Numbered from the stretch's first letter, positions 1-8,421 are shown. The stretch: 61,144 bases of DNA from Streptomyces sp. Root1304 (GCF_001426405.1 NZ_LMEP01000001.1:936896-998039); one strand, 5' to 3'. Notes: generated by a model from the letters alone, not told the origin. Made by a program: numbers and translations.

Positions 1-276
1 GCCGCGGAGGGTGACGATGGTGTTGCCGTTGCGGTCGACGACGGCGACGGAGACGCGCTGGTTCTCCTTCTCGGCGGCGTCCAGCGTGGCCTGCGCGGCC
101 TTCGTGGCGGCCTCGATCGTCAGGTGCGTCGACTGCTGCAGGTTGGCGTTGCCGGCGTCGGCGGTGATCGCGGCGGCGGGGGCGGCGGCAGGGGCGGAGG
201 CGTTCGCGGAGACCGCGCCGAAGGTACCGGCGGCGATGACGGCGGCGGCGGTGGCACCGAAGAGGATCTTCTTCAT
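1..276 (-). CDS. hbpS: GlcG/HbpS-family secreted haem-binding protein (5' part only)
   Basis: Incomplete gene: 92 codons from the start are present and the frame runs off the left edge of the window. The ATG at 276 follows an ACGGAG ribosome site. The product begins with a lysine pair and a hydrophobic Ala-rich stretch (about residues 1-27), which looks like a signal peptide. A helix and the strand VSVAVVDRNGN follow, typical of the start of the GlcG/HbpS fold. It is divergent from a SenS/SenR-like pair. In S. reticuli, HbpS binds haem outside the cell and modulates the SenS kinase, so the same role is inferred. The C-terminal half cannot be assessed. Confidence 0.75.
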   Translation of the reverse strand, partial: MKKILFGATAAAVIAAGTFGAVSANASAPAAAPAAAITADAGNANLQQSTHLTIEAATKAAQATLDAAEKENQRVSVAVVDRNGNTIVTLRG

Positions 277-432
277 GAGGAACTCCGTGAGGGTGAGATG
301 CGGTGAGGAGGTCTGCCGAGCGGCGGGGCTTCGTGCTGCTCCTTCGCTCTGCAACCCATCCTGTGGCCGGAACCCGGGCCGCCCGGTCCACGGTCCGGCT
401 GCCCTCCTCACGCACACTGGAGGACGGCCGGG

Positions 433-448
433 TCAGCCGATCGGCTGA
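433..448. promoter_or_regulatory. 16 bp perfect palindrome in the hbpS-senS divergent promoter region
   Basis: TCAGCCGATCGGCTGA is a perfect inverted repeat in the 229 bp between the two divergent starts. It lies 58 bp before the kinase start. It is a plausible operator for the neighbouring response regulator, but this is position-based inference only. Confidence 0.35.
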
Positions 449-505
449 TGCCCACGTGGTCCCTCCGGGCCAGGATGGACTGATATCCCCAGGTCAGGCA
501 GGTAT

Positions 506-1702
506 GTGGAGAAGGAGGCGGGCGGCTTGGACGTGACACGGCCGACCGGGACGGAGCAGGATCCCGACGCCCGCTGGCTGGCGCGGGTCATGCACATCGC
601 CTTCTTCCTCCTCCTCGGCGCCTCCCTCGCCCGGTTCCTGCTGCGCCACCCCTGGGAGGAGCGCAGCCCCTGGATCGTCGCCCTCTCCGGCGCCCTCGCC
701 GCCCTGTACCTCCTGGGCCCCGTCGTCGGCACCCGCGCCGCGCCCCGCCGGATCGCCTGGCTGTGCACGGTCGTCGCCGTGTGGATCGTCCTCGTCGTCC
801 TCGCGCCCAGCTTCGCCTGGTGCGCGGTGCCGCTCTTCTACACGGGCCTGCGCACGCTCCCGGCGCGCGCGGCGCTCGGTCTGGTCACCCTGCTGACCGC
901 GTTCGTGGTGTTCGCGCAGGTGCAGCTGGCGCACGGCGGCTGGGACCCGAACCTGATCGTCGCCCCGCCGGCCGTCGCCGCCCTCGCCACCGGGGTGTTC
1001 GTGTACTCCGACCGGCAGGCGGCCCGGCAGCGGGCCCTCATCGACGACCTGATCCGCACCCGCCGCGAACTGGCCGCGATCGAGCGCCGCGAGGGCACCC
1101 TCGCCGAGCGCCAGCGACTGTCGATGGAGATCCACGACACCCTGGCACAGGGCCTGTCCAGCCAGCAGATGCTGCTCCAGGCTGCCGACCGCACCTGGGA
1201 CAGCGACCCGTCGACCGCGCGCCGCCACGTCCGTACCGCCGAGTCCATCGCCGAACGCGACCTGGCCGAGGCGCGCCGCTTCGTGCACGACCTGGCGCCC
1301 GCCGACCTCGCCGAGGGCGGCGGTCTCGAAGAGGCGCTGCGCGGACTCGCCGCACGCGAGTCGGCGGCGTTCCGGGTCGACGGGACGGCCGTGCCGCTGC
1401 CCGAGCGGGTGCAGTCGGCGCTGCTGCGGATCGCGCAGGGCGCCCTCGCCAACATCCGCGAGCACGCCGGCGCCGAGTCCGCCGCGCTCACCCTCACCTA
1501 CCTCGACGACCAGGTCGTCCTGGACATCGCCGACGACGGGCGGGGCTTCGACCCGGTGGAGAAGCCGGGCGGGGTACGGGGCCACGGTCTTCCCGCGATG
1601 GGCGTGCGGGCGCGGCAGCTGGGCGGCACCCTGACAGTCGAGTCCACCCCGGGCGAGGGCACGGTGCTCTCGGCCGCGATCCCGCTCTCCCTGGAGTCCT
1701 GA
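506..1702 (+). CDS. senS: SenS-like sensor histidine kinase
   Basis: A 398-residue membrane histidine kinase of the NarL-partner class. About five hydrophobic segments fill residues 25-165 with almost no extracytoplasmic domain. Next come a dimerisation/phosphoacceptor helix with MEIHDTLAQG (His210) and a C-terminal HATPase with N (ANIREHA), G1 (DIADDGRGFD) and G2 (GHGLPAMGVRARQLGG) boxes. The start is GTG 506; GTG 533 is an alternative with GGAGG upstream, which would remove nine residues. The stop overlaps the next gene's ATG, so the pair is translationally coupled. With the divergent HbpS-like gene this matches the haem/oxidative-stress SenS-SenR module described in S. reticuli. The assignment is by context and architecture. 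Confidence 0.85.
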   Translation: MEKEAGGLDVTRPTGTEQDPDARWLARVMHIAFFLLLGASLARFLLRHPWEERSPWIVALSGALAALYLLGPVVGTRAAPRRIAWLCTVVAVWIVLVVLAPSFAWCAVPLFYTGLRTLPARAALGLVTLLTAFVVFAQVQLAHGGWDPNLIVAPPAVAALATGVFVYSDRQAARQRALIDDLIRTRRELAAIERREGTLAERQRLSMEIHDTLAQGLSSQQMLLQAADRTWDSDPSTARRHVRTAESIAERDLAEARRFVHDLAPADLAEGGGLEEALRGLAARESAAFRVDGTAVPLPERVQSALLRIAQGALANIREHAGAESAALTLTYLDDQVVLDIADDGRGFDPVEKPGGVRGHGLPAMGVRARQLGGTLTVESTPGEGTVLSAAIPLSLES

Positions 1703-2322
1703 TGTCCGTACGGATCCTCCTCTGCGACGACCACGTCGTCGTCCGCGCCGGTCTGCTGGCCCTGCTCGGCAGCACCCCCGACATCGAGGTGGTCGGCGAG
1801 GCCGGCAGCGGCGAGGAGGCCGTCGCCATGGCGGCGAAGCTGAAGCCGGACGTCGTCCTGATGGACCTCCAGCTCGGCGCGGGCATCGACGGCGTGGAGG
1901 CGACCCGGCGGATCGCGCCGACGGGGGTGCACGTCCTCGTCCTCACCACGTACGACACGGACGCGGACATCACGCGGGCGATCGAGGCGGGCGCCACCGG
2001 CTATCTGCTGAAGGCGGAGCGGCCCGAGGAGCTGTTCGCCGCCATCCACGCGGCGGCGCAGGGCCGCACCGCCCTGTCCCCGCCGGTCGCCAGCCGGGTG
2101 ATGGACCGGATGCGGGGCGCGGCGGGCCCGAGCCTCACGGACCGGGAGCGGGACATCCTGGGCCAGCTGGGCCGGGGCCTGGGCAACCGGGAGATCGCGC
2201 GGGCGCTGTTCATCAGCGAGGCGACGGTGAAGACCCACCTGGGCCGGATCTACGCGAAGCTCGGCGTCGACACGCGCGCGGGCGCGGTCGCGGTGGCGAA
2301 GGAACGACGGCTGCTGCCGTAG
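1702..2322 (+). CDS. senR: SenR-like NarL/LuxR-family response regulator
   Basis: 206 residues. The N-terminal receiver has acidic residues DD near position 10, phosphoacceptor Asp55 (VVLMDLQ), a conserved Thr in LTTY and Lys in YLLKAE. The C-terminal LuxR-type helix-turn-helix (about 142-200) contains LTDRERDILGQLGRGLGNRE and EATVKTHLGRIYAKLG. The ATG lies in a TGATG overlap with the kinase stop, so the two are one operon. In the S. reticuli system SenR controls hbpS and catalase-peroxidase genes; here the likely local target is the divergent hbpS-like gene. Confidence 0.87.
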   Translation: MSVRILLCDDHVVVRAGLLALLGSTPDIEVVGEAGSGEEAVAMAAKLKPDVVLMDLQLGAGIDGVEATRRIAPTGVHVLVLTTYDTDADITRAIEAGATGYLLKAERPEELFAAIHAAAQGRTALSPPVASRVMDRMRGAAGPSLTDRERDILGQLGRGLGNREIARALFISEATVKTHLGRIYAKLGVDTRAGAVAVAKERRLLP

Positions 2323-2598
2323 GGGGCGGGGCGCCGGAGGCGGGGCCGTCGAGGGCGGGGCCGTCGGGGGCAGTGGCCTCCGACAGCCCCCGTACATGCG
2401 AGGGCATCTCCGCCCGGCACATACCTACGAAGGCACCTCCGCCCCGCACGTAAGAGAGCACCCGCACCCGGCACGTACGGCCGCGCCCCCGCCCGGCGCG
2501 TACGCCGCCACCCGCACTCCGTCGCTCCCGGCACCCTCACCACTGCTACCCTGCGTTGCCATTCGACCGCACGGTGTCATGTCTCAGTGGGAGCGCAC
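2323..2598. other. Intergenic region with low-complexity repeats
   Basis: No convincing gene. Just after the senR stop are repeated GGGCGGGGCCGTCG units. Next comes a run of degenerate units of about 20-25 bp built on CGYACGTA/GGCACxT-like words (about 2390-2520). The last 60 bp presumably hold the promoter of the downstream monooxygenase gene; no clear -35/-10 was recognised. Confidence 0.5.
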
Positions 2599-3822
2599 GT
2601 GAAGTTCGCGATCGTCGGCGGCGGCCCCGCCGGCCTCTACCTCTCGATCCTCCTGAAGCGGCAGGACCCCGCCCACGAGATCGCCGTGTACGAGCGGAAC
2701 CCCGAGGGTTCCACGTACGGCTGGGGCGTGACGTACTGGGCCGGGCTCCTCGACAAGCTGCGCGCCGGTGACCCCGAGTCCGCCGCCGCCGTCGCCGAGG
2801 CGTCGGTGACCTGGACCGACGGCGTCGCGATCGTCCGCGACGAACGGACCGTGCACCGCGGCGACGCGGGCTTCGGCATCGGACGCCGGCGGATGCTCGC
2901 GCTCCTCGCCGACCGGGCGGAGGAGCTCGGCGTACGGGTCCGGTTCGAGCACGAGATCACCGGACCGGACGCACCCGAACTGGCCGACGCGGACCTGGTC
3001 GTCGCCGCCGACGGCGTCAACAGCGCCCTCCGCGAGGCGCATTCCGGCCACTTCGGCGGCGAGGCCACGAGCGGCCGCAACCCGTACGTCTGGCTCGGCA
3101 CCACGAAGGTCTTCGACTCGTTCAGCTTCGCCTTCAAGGAGACCGAGCACGGCTGGATCTGGTGCTACGCGTACGGGTTCAGCGGCGAGCGCTCCACCTG
3201 TGTCGTCGAGTGCTCCCCCGAGACGTGGACCGGCCTCGGGCTCGACGCGCTCGGCGAGGCCGACAGCCTGCGCCTCCTGGAGAAGCTGTTCCACGACCTG
3301 CTCGACGGGCACGAGCTGATCGGCCGCGGCCGGGCCGACGAACCCGCCCAGTGGCTCACCTTCCGCACCCTCACCAACCGGGTCTGGCACCGCGGCAACC
3401 TCGTCCTCCTCGGCGACGCCGCCCACACCACCCACTACTCGATCGGCGCGGGCACCACCCTGGCCCTGGAGGACGCGCTCGCCCTCGCGGACGCCCTGCG
3501 CGGCACGGGCAGCGGCGCCGGGGGCCGGGACCTCGACACCGCCCTCACCACGTACGGGAAGCGGCGCCGCGCGGAACTCGTCTCCGCGCAGAGCGCGGCC
3601 CGGTACAGCGCCCAGTGGTACGAGAACCTGCCGCGCTACATGCGCCTGGAACCGGCGCAGATGTTCGCCCTCCTGGGCCAGCGCCACTCGCCGCTGCTCC
3701 CCCACATCCCGCCGCAGCTGTACTACCGGATCGACCGGGCCGCCGGGCAGCTGGAGTCCCTGCGGCGCCTGAAGCGCTGGCTGGGCCCGAGGGTGGCGCG
3801 GGCGGTCCACGGGCGGCGCTGA
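2599..3822 (+). CDS. FAD-dependent aromatic monooxygenase (VioD / salicylyl-CoA hydroxylase-like)
   Basis: 407 residues from GTG 2599, chosen because GGGAG lies 5 bp upstream; an in-frame GTG at 2587 is possible. The N-terminal Rossmann motif is IVGGGPAGLYLS. A GWGVTYW segment resembles the GWGVVFS motif of VioD and salicylyl-CoA 5-hydroxylases, followed by GRRRMLALLADRA. The second FAD motif is VLLGDAAHTTHYSIGAGTTLALEDA. These are hallmarks of class A flavin hydroxylases that use NAD(P)H and O2 on aromatic substrates. It stands alone with no CoA ligase or dioxygenase beside it, so the substrate cannot be named. Cytoplasmic. Confidence 0.8.
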   Translation: MKFAIVGGGPAGLYLSILLKRQDPAHEIAVYERNPEGSTYGWGVTYWAGLLDKLRAGDPESAAAVAEASVTWTDGVAIVRDERTVHRGDAGFGIGRRRMLALLADRAEELGVRVRFEHEITGPDAPELADADLVVAADGVNSALREAHSGHFGGEATSGRNPYVWLGTTKVFDSFSFAFKETEHGWIWCYAYGFSGERSTCVVECSPETWTGLGLDALGEADSLRLLEKLFHDLLDGHELIGRGRADEPAQWLTFRTLTNRVWHRGNLVLLGDAAHTTHYSIGAGTTLALEDALALADALRGTGSGAGGRDLDTALTTYGKRRRAELVSAQSAARYSAQWYENLPRYMRLEPAQMFALLGQRHSPLLPHIPPQLYYRIDRAAGQLESLRRLKRWLGPRVARAVHGRR

Positions 3823-3849
3823 CGGGACGCGGCCCGGGGGCGTACGCGC

Positions 3850-4653
3850 TCACACGTCCCTGCGCCCCACCGCCACGAACGCCACCGCCGCCGCGCCCAG
3901 CGCCCACACCGCGTACACCGTCCACGCCCCGCCCGCCGTCCACGGGAAGTCCACCGGCACCGGCGATTCCCCCACCTCCGTGAGCCGCTTCCACGCCCCC
4001 TGCGGCAGGGCGTGGAGGAAGGTCGCGCCCCAGCGGTTGCGGTCGTCCATCAGCGCCGGCAGCAGGAGCAGGACGCCGGTGAGGGTGACGATCGTCGTCG
4101 CCGTGTGCCGGAGGAGCGCCCCGAGGCCGAAACCGGCGAGCGCGCACACCGGGGCGAGCAGCGCGGACGCGGCGACGGCCGGCAGCACGCCCTCGTCGCC
4201 GATCGCCATGCCGACCCCCCGGTCGTCGAGCACGGCCTGCGTGGCGGCGAACGAGACCCCGGCGACCAGCGTCCCGTACGCCGTCATCACGGCGGCGAGG
4301 ACGAGCGTCTTCGCGGCGACGACCGCCCGGCGGGCCGGGACGGCCGCGAAGGTCGTACGGATCTGGCCCGTGCCGTACTCGCCGACGATCATCAGCGCGC
4401 CGATGGAAGCGGTCGCGAGGGTGAACACCATGGCCCCGCCGAGCGTGAACGCGTCGCGCATGGCCCAGATCGGCACGAAGAGTTCCTTGATGCCGTCCGA
4501 GTAGCGGGGGTAGTTGCGGTGGTCGGCGAGGGTCGCGTTGAGGTTGACGCCGAGCGCGGCGACCGCGCCGACGACGAAGGCCCAGGGGGTGGAGCGGAGC
4601 GACCACAGCTTCAGCCACTCGGCGGCGAGGAGGTCACGGAAGCGGGCGTCCAT
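3850..4653 (-). CDS. ABC-2 type transporter permease
   Basis: 267 residues with about six hydrophobic segments: after the N-terminal LLAAEWLKLWSLRSTPWAF, then GGAMVFTLATASIGALMIVGE, TLVLAAVMTAYGTLVAG, LLAPVCALAGFGLGALL, and a C-terminal pair. The opening (AAEWLKLWSLRSTPW) and EYGTGQIRTTF are typical of actinobacterial ABC-2 permeases that pair with a separate ATPase. Its ATG overlaps the ATPase stop (TGATG), so the genes are coupled. Substrate unknown; divergent two-component genes suggest regulated efflux, for example of an antibiotic or peptide. Confidence 0.85.
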   Translation of the reverse strand: MDARFRDLLAAEWLKLWSLRSTPWAFVVGAVAALGVNLNATLADHRNYPRYSDGIKELFVPIWAMRDAFTLGGAMVFTLATASIGALMIVGEYGTGQIRTTFAAVPARRAVVAAKTLVLAAVMTAYGTLVAGVSFAATQAVLDDRGVGMAIGDEGVLPAVAASALLAPVCALAGFGLGALLRHTATTIVTLTGVLLLLPALMDDRNRWGATFLHALPQGAWKRLTEVGESPVPVDFPWTAGGAWTVYAVWALGAAAVAFVAVGRRDV

Positions 4654-5654
4654 CAGCGGTACTCCACGGTGTCGGCGGTGAGTTCCATGAACGCCTCTTC
4701 GAGGGTGGAGGCGTTCGGGGTCAGTTCGGCGAGCGGGACGCCGCGGCGGAAGGCGAGGACTCCGATCCGGGCCGCGTCCACGCCGGTGACGACGAGGGTT
4801 CCGGCGGCCTCGCTTCGTACGGCCTCCGCTCGTACGGGCTCCGTGCGTACGGGCTCCGTGCGTACGGGGTGGGCGGCCTCCGCTCGCACAGGCTCCGTGC
4901 GTACGGTCGCCCCCTCCGCCGTCAGTGCGGCGGCCAGGCCCTGCGCGGCGGCCGGGTCCGCCGGCCGTACCGTCACGCTCCGGCGGGTGCCCCGCGCCGC
5001 GAAGTCGGCGACGCTCTCGGCCGCGAGGAGCCGACCCCGGCCGATGACGACGAGGTCGTCGGCGGTGTGCTCCATCTCGCCCATCAGATGGCTGGAGACG
5101 AACACCGTCCGGCCCTCGGCGGCGAGCCGCCGGAACAGTCCGCGCGCCCACAGCACCCCCTCCGGGTCCAGGCCGTTGACCGGTTCGTCGAAGAGCAGCA
5201 CGGGAGGGTCGCCGAGCAGTGCGGCGGCGATCCCGAGCCGCTGCCGCATGCCGAGCGAGTAGCCGCCGATCCGCCGCCGGCCCACCTCGGCGAGCCCGAC
5301 CTCGTCGAGGACCTCGCCGACCCGGCGGCGCGGGATGCCGTTGCCGCGGGCCAGCGCGGCCAGCTGGGCCTCGGCGGTCCGGCCGCCGTGCACGTCCTGC
5401 GCGTCGAGCAGCGCCCCCACGTGCCGCAGCCCGCGCGGCAGGTCCCGGAACCGCCGCCCGCCGACGGTGGCGGTGCCGGACGTCGGCTCGTTCAGCCCCA
5501 GGATCAGCCGCAGGGTCGTCGACTTCCCGGCCCCGTTGGGCCCGAGGAACCCGGTCACCCGCCCGGGCTTCACGCCGAAGCCGAGCCGGTCGACGGCGAG
5601 CCGGCCCCGGCCCGGACGGCCGTACTGTTTGGTCAGTTCGTGTACTTCGATCAT
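4653..5654 (-). CDS. ABC transporter ATP-binding protein with a repetitive linker
   Basis: 333 residues. Walker A is GPNGAGKST, the signature is YSLGMRQRLGIAAAL, Walker B is VLLFDEPVNGLDPEG, and the switch His is in VSSHLMGEME. This is the DRI/ABC-2 exporter class. Between residues about 251 and 285 there is an insertion of near-identical units, VRTEPVRAE-like, encoded by tandem copies around 4800-4900. After it the usual C-terminal fold resumes (LTPNASTLEEAFMELT). The unit keeps the frame, so the gene is probably functional with a flexible linker expansion. It forms an operon with the permease downstream. Confidence 0.87.
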   Translation of the reverse strand: MIEVHELTKQYGRPGRGRLAVDRLGFGVKPGRVTGFLGPNGAGKSTTLRLILGLNEPTSGTATVGGRRFRDLPRGLRHVGALLDAQDVHGGRTAEAQLAALARGNGIPRRRVGEVLDEVGLAEVGRRRIGGYSLGMRQRLGIAAALLGDPPVLLFDEPVNGLDPEGVLWARGLFRRLAAEGRTVFVSSHLMGEMEHTADDLVVIGRGRLLAAESVADFAARGTRRSVTVRPADPAAAQGLAAALTAEGATVRTEPVRAEAAHPVRTEPVRTEPVRAEAVRSEAAGTLVVTGVDAARIGVLAFRRGVPLAELTPNASTLEEAFMELTADTVEYR

Positions 5655-5723
5655 GCGGCCCACGGTCCCGGCCCGGCAGCCCCCGGCACATCGGCCGGCC
5701 GGGCACAAGCGGTGCGAGGGGGT

Positions 5724-5749
5724 GGCCCGGGGGCGTACGCCCCCGGGCC
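5724..5749. promoter_or_regulatory. 26 bp perfect palindrome between divergent ABC operon and two-component operon
   Basis: The arm GGCCCGGGGGCGT is followed directly by its reverse complement. It lies in the 132 bp divergent promoter region, 38 bp before the kinase ATG. It could be an operator for the response regulator at 6980, or a hairpin. A related GGCCCGGGGGCGTACG string occurs at about 3832, after the monooxygenase stop, so it may instead be a dispersed sequence. Confidence 0.35.
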
Positions 5750-5786
5750 GATGTCCCGGCGCGGGGCCGGTGCCTACGATCGGGCC

Positions 5787-6983
5787 ATGCCCGCCACTCC
5801 GCGCTCCTCCCTCCCGTCCGGCGGGCGGGTGGCGGCGGTCCTCGCCTGGTGCGCGGCCGTCGCCCACCCCTTCGTCCTGCTCTCCGCCCTGCGGGCGGGG
5901 CCGTACCGCTCCACCGAACTCCGGCTCTTCCTCACCGCCGTCACCGTGGGGCTGGCGCTGCCGCTGGCGCGCCGCAACCCGCTCGCCGCGCTGGGACTGC
6001 TGCTCACCGGGCTGTTCGCGGGGGCGACCACCCGGCCGGAAGCGGTGCTCCTCTACCTGCCGGTGCTCGCCGCCGACGGCATCGTCGGGTGGCTCGCCGC
6101 CCGGCGCCCGCTCCGGGTGCTGCTGCCCGCCGCCCTCGGCTCGCTCGCCGTGCAGGTCGCCGCCGCCACCTACACCACCTCCGGGCAGGACGTCTTCGTC
6201 AGCACCGTGGCGGCCCTCGCGCTCGCGCTGCTGACCGCCGGGCTGCTGGGCCGTTCGGTACGGGACCGGCGCGGTCACGCGGCGGAGCTGCGGGCGGCGA
6301 CGGCCGCCGAGGCCGTCGCCGCCGAACGGCTGCGCATCGCCCGCGAGCTGCACGACGTGGTCGCGCACAGCATCGGCGTCATCGCCATCCAGGCGGGCGT
6401 CGGCCGCCGGGTGATCGAGACCCAGCCGGCCGAGGCCCGCAACGCGCTCGCCACCATCGAGACCACCAGCCGCGAGACCCTCGCCGGTCTGCGCCGCACC
6501 CTGGGCGCGCTGCGGGCCGCCGCACGGGACGCCGACGGGCACGCGCCGCGCGATCCCGCGCCGGGCCTCGCGGACCTGGAGCGGCTCACCGCGTCGACGG
6601 CGGACGCGGGCGTACGGGTCGAGGTGCGGCACCTCGGGGACCCCGGCCGGCCGCTGCCGCCGGAGGTCGACCTGGCGGCGTACCGGATCGTGCAGGAGTC
6701 GCTGACGAACGTCGTACGCCACGCGTCCGCACCCGCCTGCCGGGTGACCGTGGAGCGGGGCGAGGACGGCCTCGTCGTCGAGATCACGGACGACGGCCCC
6801 GCGACCGCGAGGCCGGCGGGCCCCGCCCCGGCCGGGGGCGGGTACGGCATCGTCGGCATGCGGGAGCGGACCGAGCTCCTCGGTGGCCGCTTCTCCGCGG
6901 GACCGCGCCCCGGCGGCGGCTTCCACGTGACGGCCCTGCTGCCCCTGCCCACCACCGCCCCGGAAGGAACCCGCCCGTCGTGA
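5787..6983 (+). CDS. NarL-type sensor histidine kinase
   Basis: 398 residues from ATG 5787. About five to six membrane spans cover residues 13-155 with no large extracellular domain. A short coiled stretch leads to the HisKA_3 motif RIARELHDVVAHSIG (His189). The C-terminal HATPase carries QESLTNVVRHA and ITDDGPA, and ends with GGYGIVGMRERTELLGGRF. This is the common intramembrane-sensing actinobacterial kinase class that responds to envelope or antibiotic stress. It is coupled to the next gene (GTGA overlap) and divergent from an ABC exporter, its likely target. Confidence 0.87.
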   Translation: MPATPRSSLPSGGRVAAVLAWCAAVAHPFVLLSALRAGPYRSTELRLFLTAVTVGLALPLARRNPLAALGLLLTGLFAGATTRPEAVLLYLPVLAADGIVGWLAARRPLRVLLPAALGSLAVQVAAATYTTSGQDVFVSTVAALALALLTAGLLGRSVRDRRGHAAELRAATAAEAVAAERLRIARELHDVVAHSIGVIAIQAGVGRRVIETQPAEARNALATIETTSRETLAGLRRTLGALRAAARDADGHAPRDPAPGLADLERLTASTADAGVRVEVRHLGDPGRPLPPEVDLAAYRIVQESLTNVVRHASAPACRVTVERGEDGLVVEITDDGPATARPAGPAPAGGGYGIVGMRERTELLGGRFSAGPRPGGGFHVTALLPLPTTAPEGTRPS

Positions 6984-7810
6984 GCCCCACCGACGAGAAC
7001 CCGCGCCCGGAGAGTCCGTACGGCGAGAGCCCGTACGCCAAGGGTCCGCGCCCGGAGAGCCCCTACGGCAAGGGTCCGCGCCCGGAGAGTCCGTACGGCG
7101 AGAGCCCGCGCGCCGAAGACACGGCCTCCTCGGCGTCCGGCCCCTCCCCCGCCCCCATCCGGGTCCTCCTCGTCGACGACCAGCCCCTCGTACGGGCGGG
7201 CCTGCGCGTGCTCATGGCCGACAGCCCCGACCTCGCGGTGGCCGGCGAGGCGGGCACGGGCGACGAGGCGGTCCGGCTCGCCCGCGAGCTGCGGCCCGAC
7301 GTGGTGGTGATGGACGTCCGGATGCCCGGCATGGACGGCATCGAGGCCACCCGGATCGTGACGGCCGGCCCCGGCGCGCCCCGCGTCCTCGTCCTCACCA
7401 CCTTCGACGACGACGAGTACGTCTACGGCGCGCTGCGCTCCGGCGCGAGCGGCTTCCTGGTCAAGGACATGGCCCTGGACGACATCCTGGCGGCGATCCG
7501 GGTCGTCGCCGCCGGGGACGCCCTGATCGCGCCGGGCGTCACCCGGCGGCTGATCGAGGAGTTCGCGGCCCGCCCGGAGCCCGGCGTCCCCGCGCCGCCC
7601 CCGTCGCACGCCCTCACCGGGGTCACCGCGCGGGAGCGCGAGGTGCTGGCCCTGGTCGGCCGGGGCCTGTCCAACGGGGAGATCGCGGAACGGCTCCACA
7701 TCAGCGCGGCCACCGCCAAGGCGCACGTGGCGCGGCTCTTCACCAAGCTGGACGCCCGCGACCGGGTGCAGCTGGTGATCCTCGCGTACCAGGCGGGCCT
7801 GGCGCCGTGA
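6980..7810 (+). CDS. NarL/LuxR response regulator with a repetitive N-terminal extension
   Basis: 276 residues. The receiver only starts at about residue 59 (IRVLLVDDQPLVRAG; phosphoacceptor Asp112 in VVVMDVRMPG). The LuxR helix-turn-helix is at the end (LTAREREVLALVGRGLSNGEIAERLHIS in outline; TAKAHVARLFTKLDARDRVQ). Residues 1-50 consist of repeated units ESPYGKGPRP/ESPYGE. The extension is probably translated: GTG 6980 overlaps the kinase stop, has GGAAGGA upstream, and no ATG or GTG occurs in frame between it and the receiver. Partner of the preceding kinase. Confidence 0.85.
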   Translation: MSPTDENPRPESPYGESPYAKGPRPESPYGKGPRPESPYGESPRAEDTASSASGPSPAPIRVLLVDDQPLVRAGLRVLMADSPDLAVAGEAGTGDEAVRLARELRPDVVVMDVRMPGMDGIEATRIVTAGPGAPRVLVLTTFDDDEYVYGALRSGASGFLVKDMALDDILAAIRVVAAGDALIAPGVTRRLIEEFAARPEPGVPAPPPSHALTGVTAREREVLALVGRGLSNGEIAERLHISAATAKAHVARLFTKLDARDRVQLVILAYQAGLAP

Positions 7811-7823
7811 CACCATCGGTGAC

Positions 7824-8324
7824 GTGCTCGACATCGGCTACTCCCTCTCGCGTCGCTTCCCCGACCCGCCGCAGACCGACTACCGCCACGCGGACGTCCA
7901 CGCTCTGCGCCACGACCTGTTCTGCGGGGACGTGTACCTGGCCGACACCAAGGCGGACCGCGAGGTGTCCACAGCCTGGGGATGGGTGCCGGTGCTCGAC
8001 TTCGCGTGGGCGCTGTGCGACATCGTCGAGCAGCTCGACCAGGACCCGCGCGGCAACCGCGCCTCCCAGCCGCAGTACGCGGAGCTGGACTTCACCGAGT
8101 CCAGTGACCGGATGCTCTTCGAGCGCCGCTTCGGCTGGGTGGACGTCGAGGCCGACTGGATGCCGGGCGACGAGCCGCCGGTCACCTTCAACCACAAGAT
8201 GCTGCGCCGCGAGGCCCGCGACTTCCTGCACGACCTGATCGCCGACCTCACGGACATGCACGAGGGCCTCGCCGACAACCCGGCGATCTGGTCCCTCCAG
8301 GCCCGCTTCCCCCGGCTGCCGTAA
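7824..8324 (+). CDS. Hypothetical protein (166 aa)
   Basis: I do not recognise a named domain. The GTG start follows the response regulator by 13 bp, so co-transcription is likely. The product is soluble, acidic and rich in aromatic residues, with no signal peptide or membrane span. Features include WGWVPVLDFAWALCDIVEQL, DFTESSDRMLFERRFGWVDVEADW and a C-terminal amphipathic helix. Codon use is typical of the neighbours, and the frame is intact and uniformly GC3-rich, which supports a real gene. Confidence 0.7.
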   Translation: MLDIGYSLSRRFPDPPQTDYRHADVHALRHDLFCGDVYLADTKADREVSTAWGWVPVLDFAWALCDIVEQLDQDPRGNRASQPQYAELDFTESSDRMLFERRFGWVDVEADWMPGDEPPVTFNHKMLRREARDFLHDLIADLTDMHEGLADNPAIWSLQARFPRLP

Positions 8325-8364
8325 CCCCGACGGGGGGCAGGCCTGCTTCCCTGCCGGCGCCGCC

Positions 8365-8409
8365 CCCACGCGGGCCCCGCCCCCACGCGGGCGCGACACC
8401 CACGCGGGC
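8365..8409. repeat. Three copies of CCCACGCGGGC, 17 bp apart
   Basis: Exact 11 bp copies at 8365, 8382 and 8399 fill the gap between the two convergent gene ends. Each unit is itself partly palindromic (CCCACGCGGG), so it could form weak hairpins. No terminator-like T tract. Confidence 0.6.
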
Positions 8410-8421
8410 GGCGCGAACGCC

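Noticed and set aside
4012..6926. Long frames opposite the ABC and kinase genes
   Set aside because: Shadows with poor codon bias; the real genes have recognised motifs and coupled starts.
8365..8409. CRISPR-like array (regular 17 bp spacing)
   Set aside because: Units are 11 bp, spacers 6-7 bp, no cas genes; simple tandem repetition.
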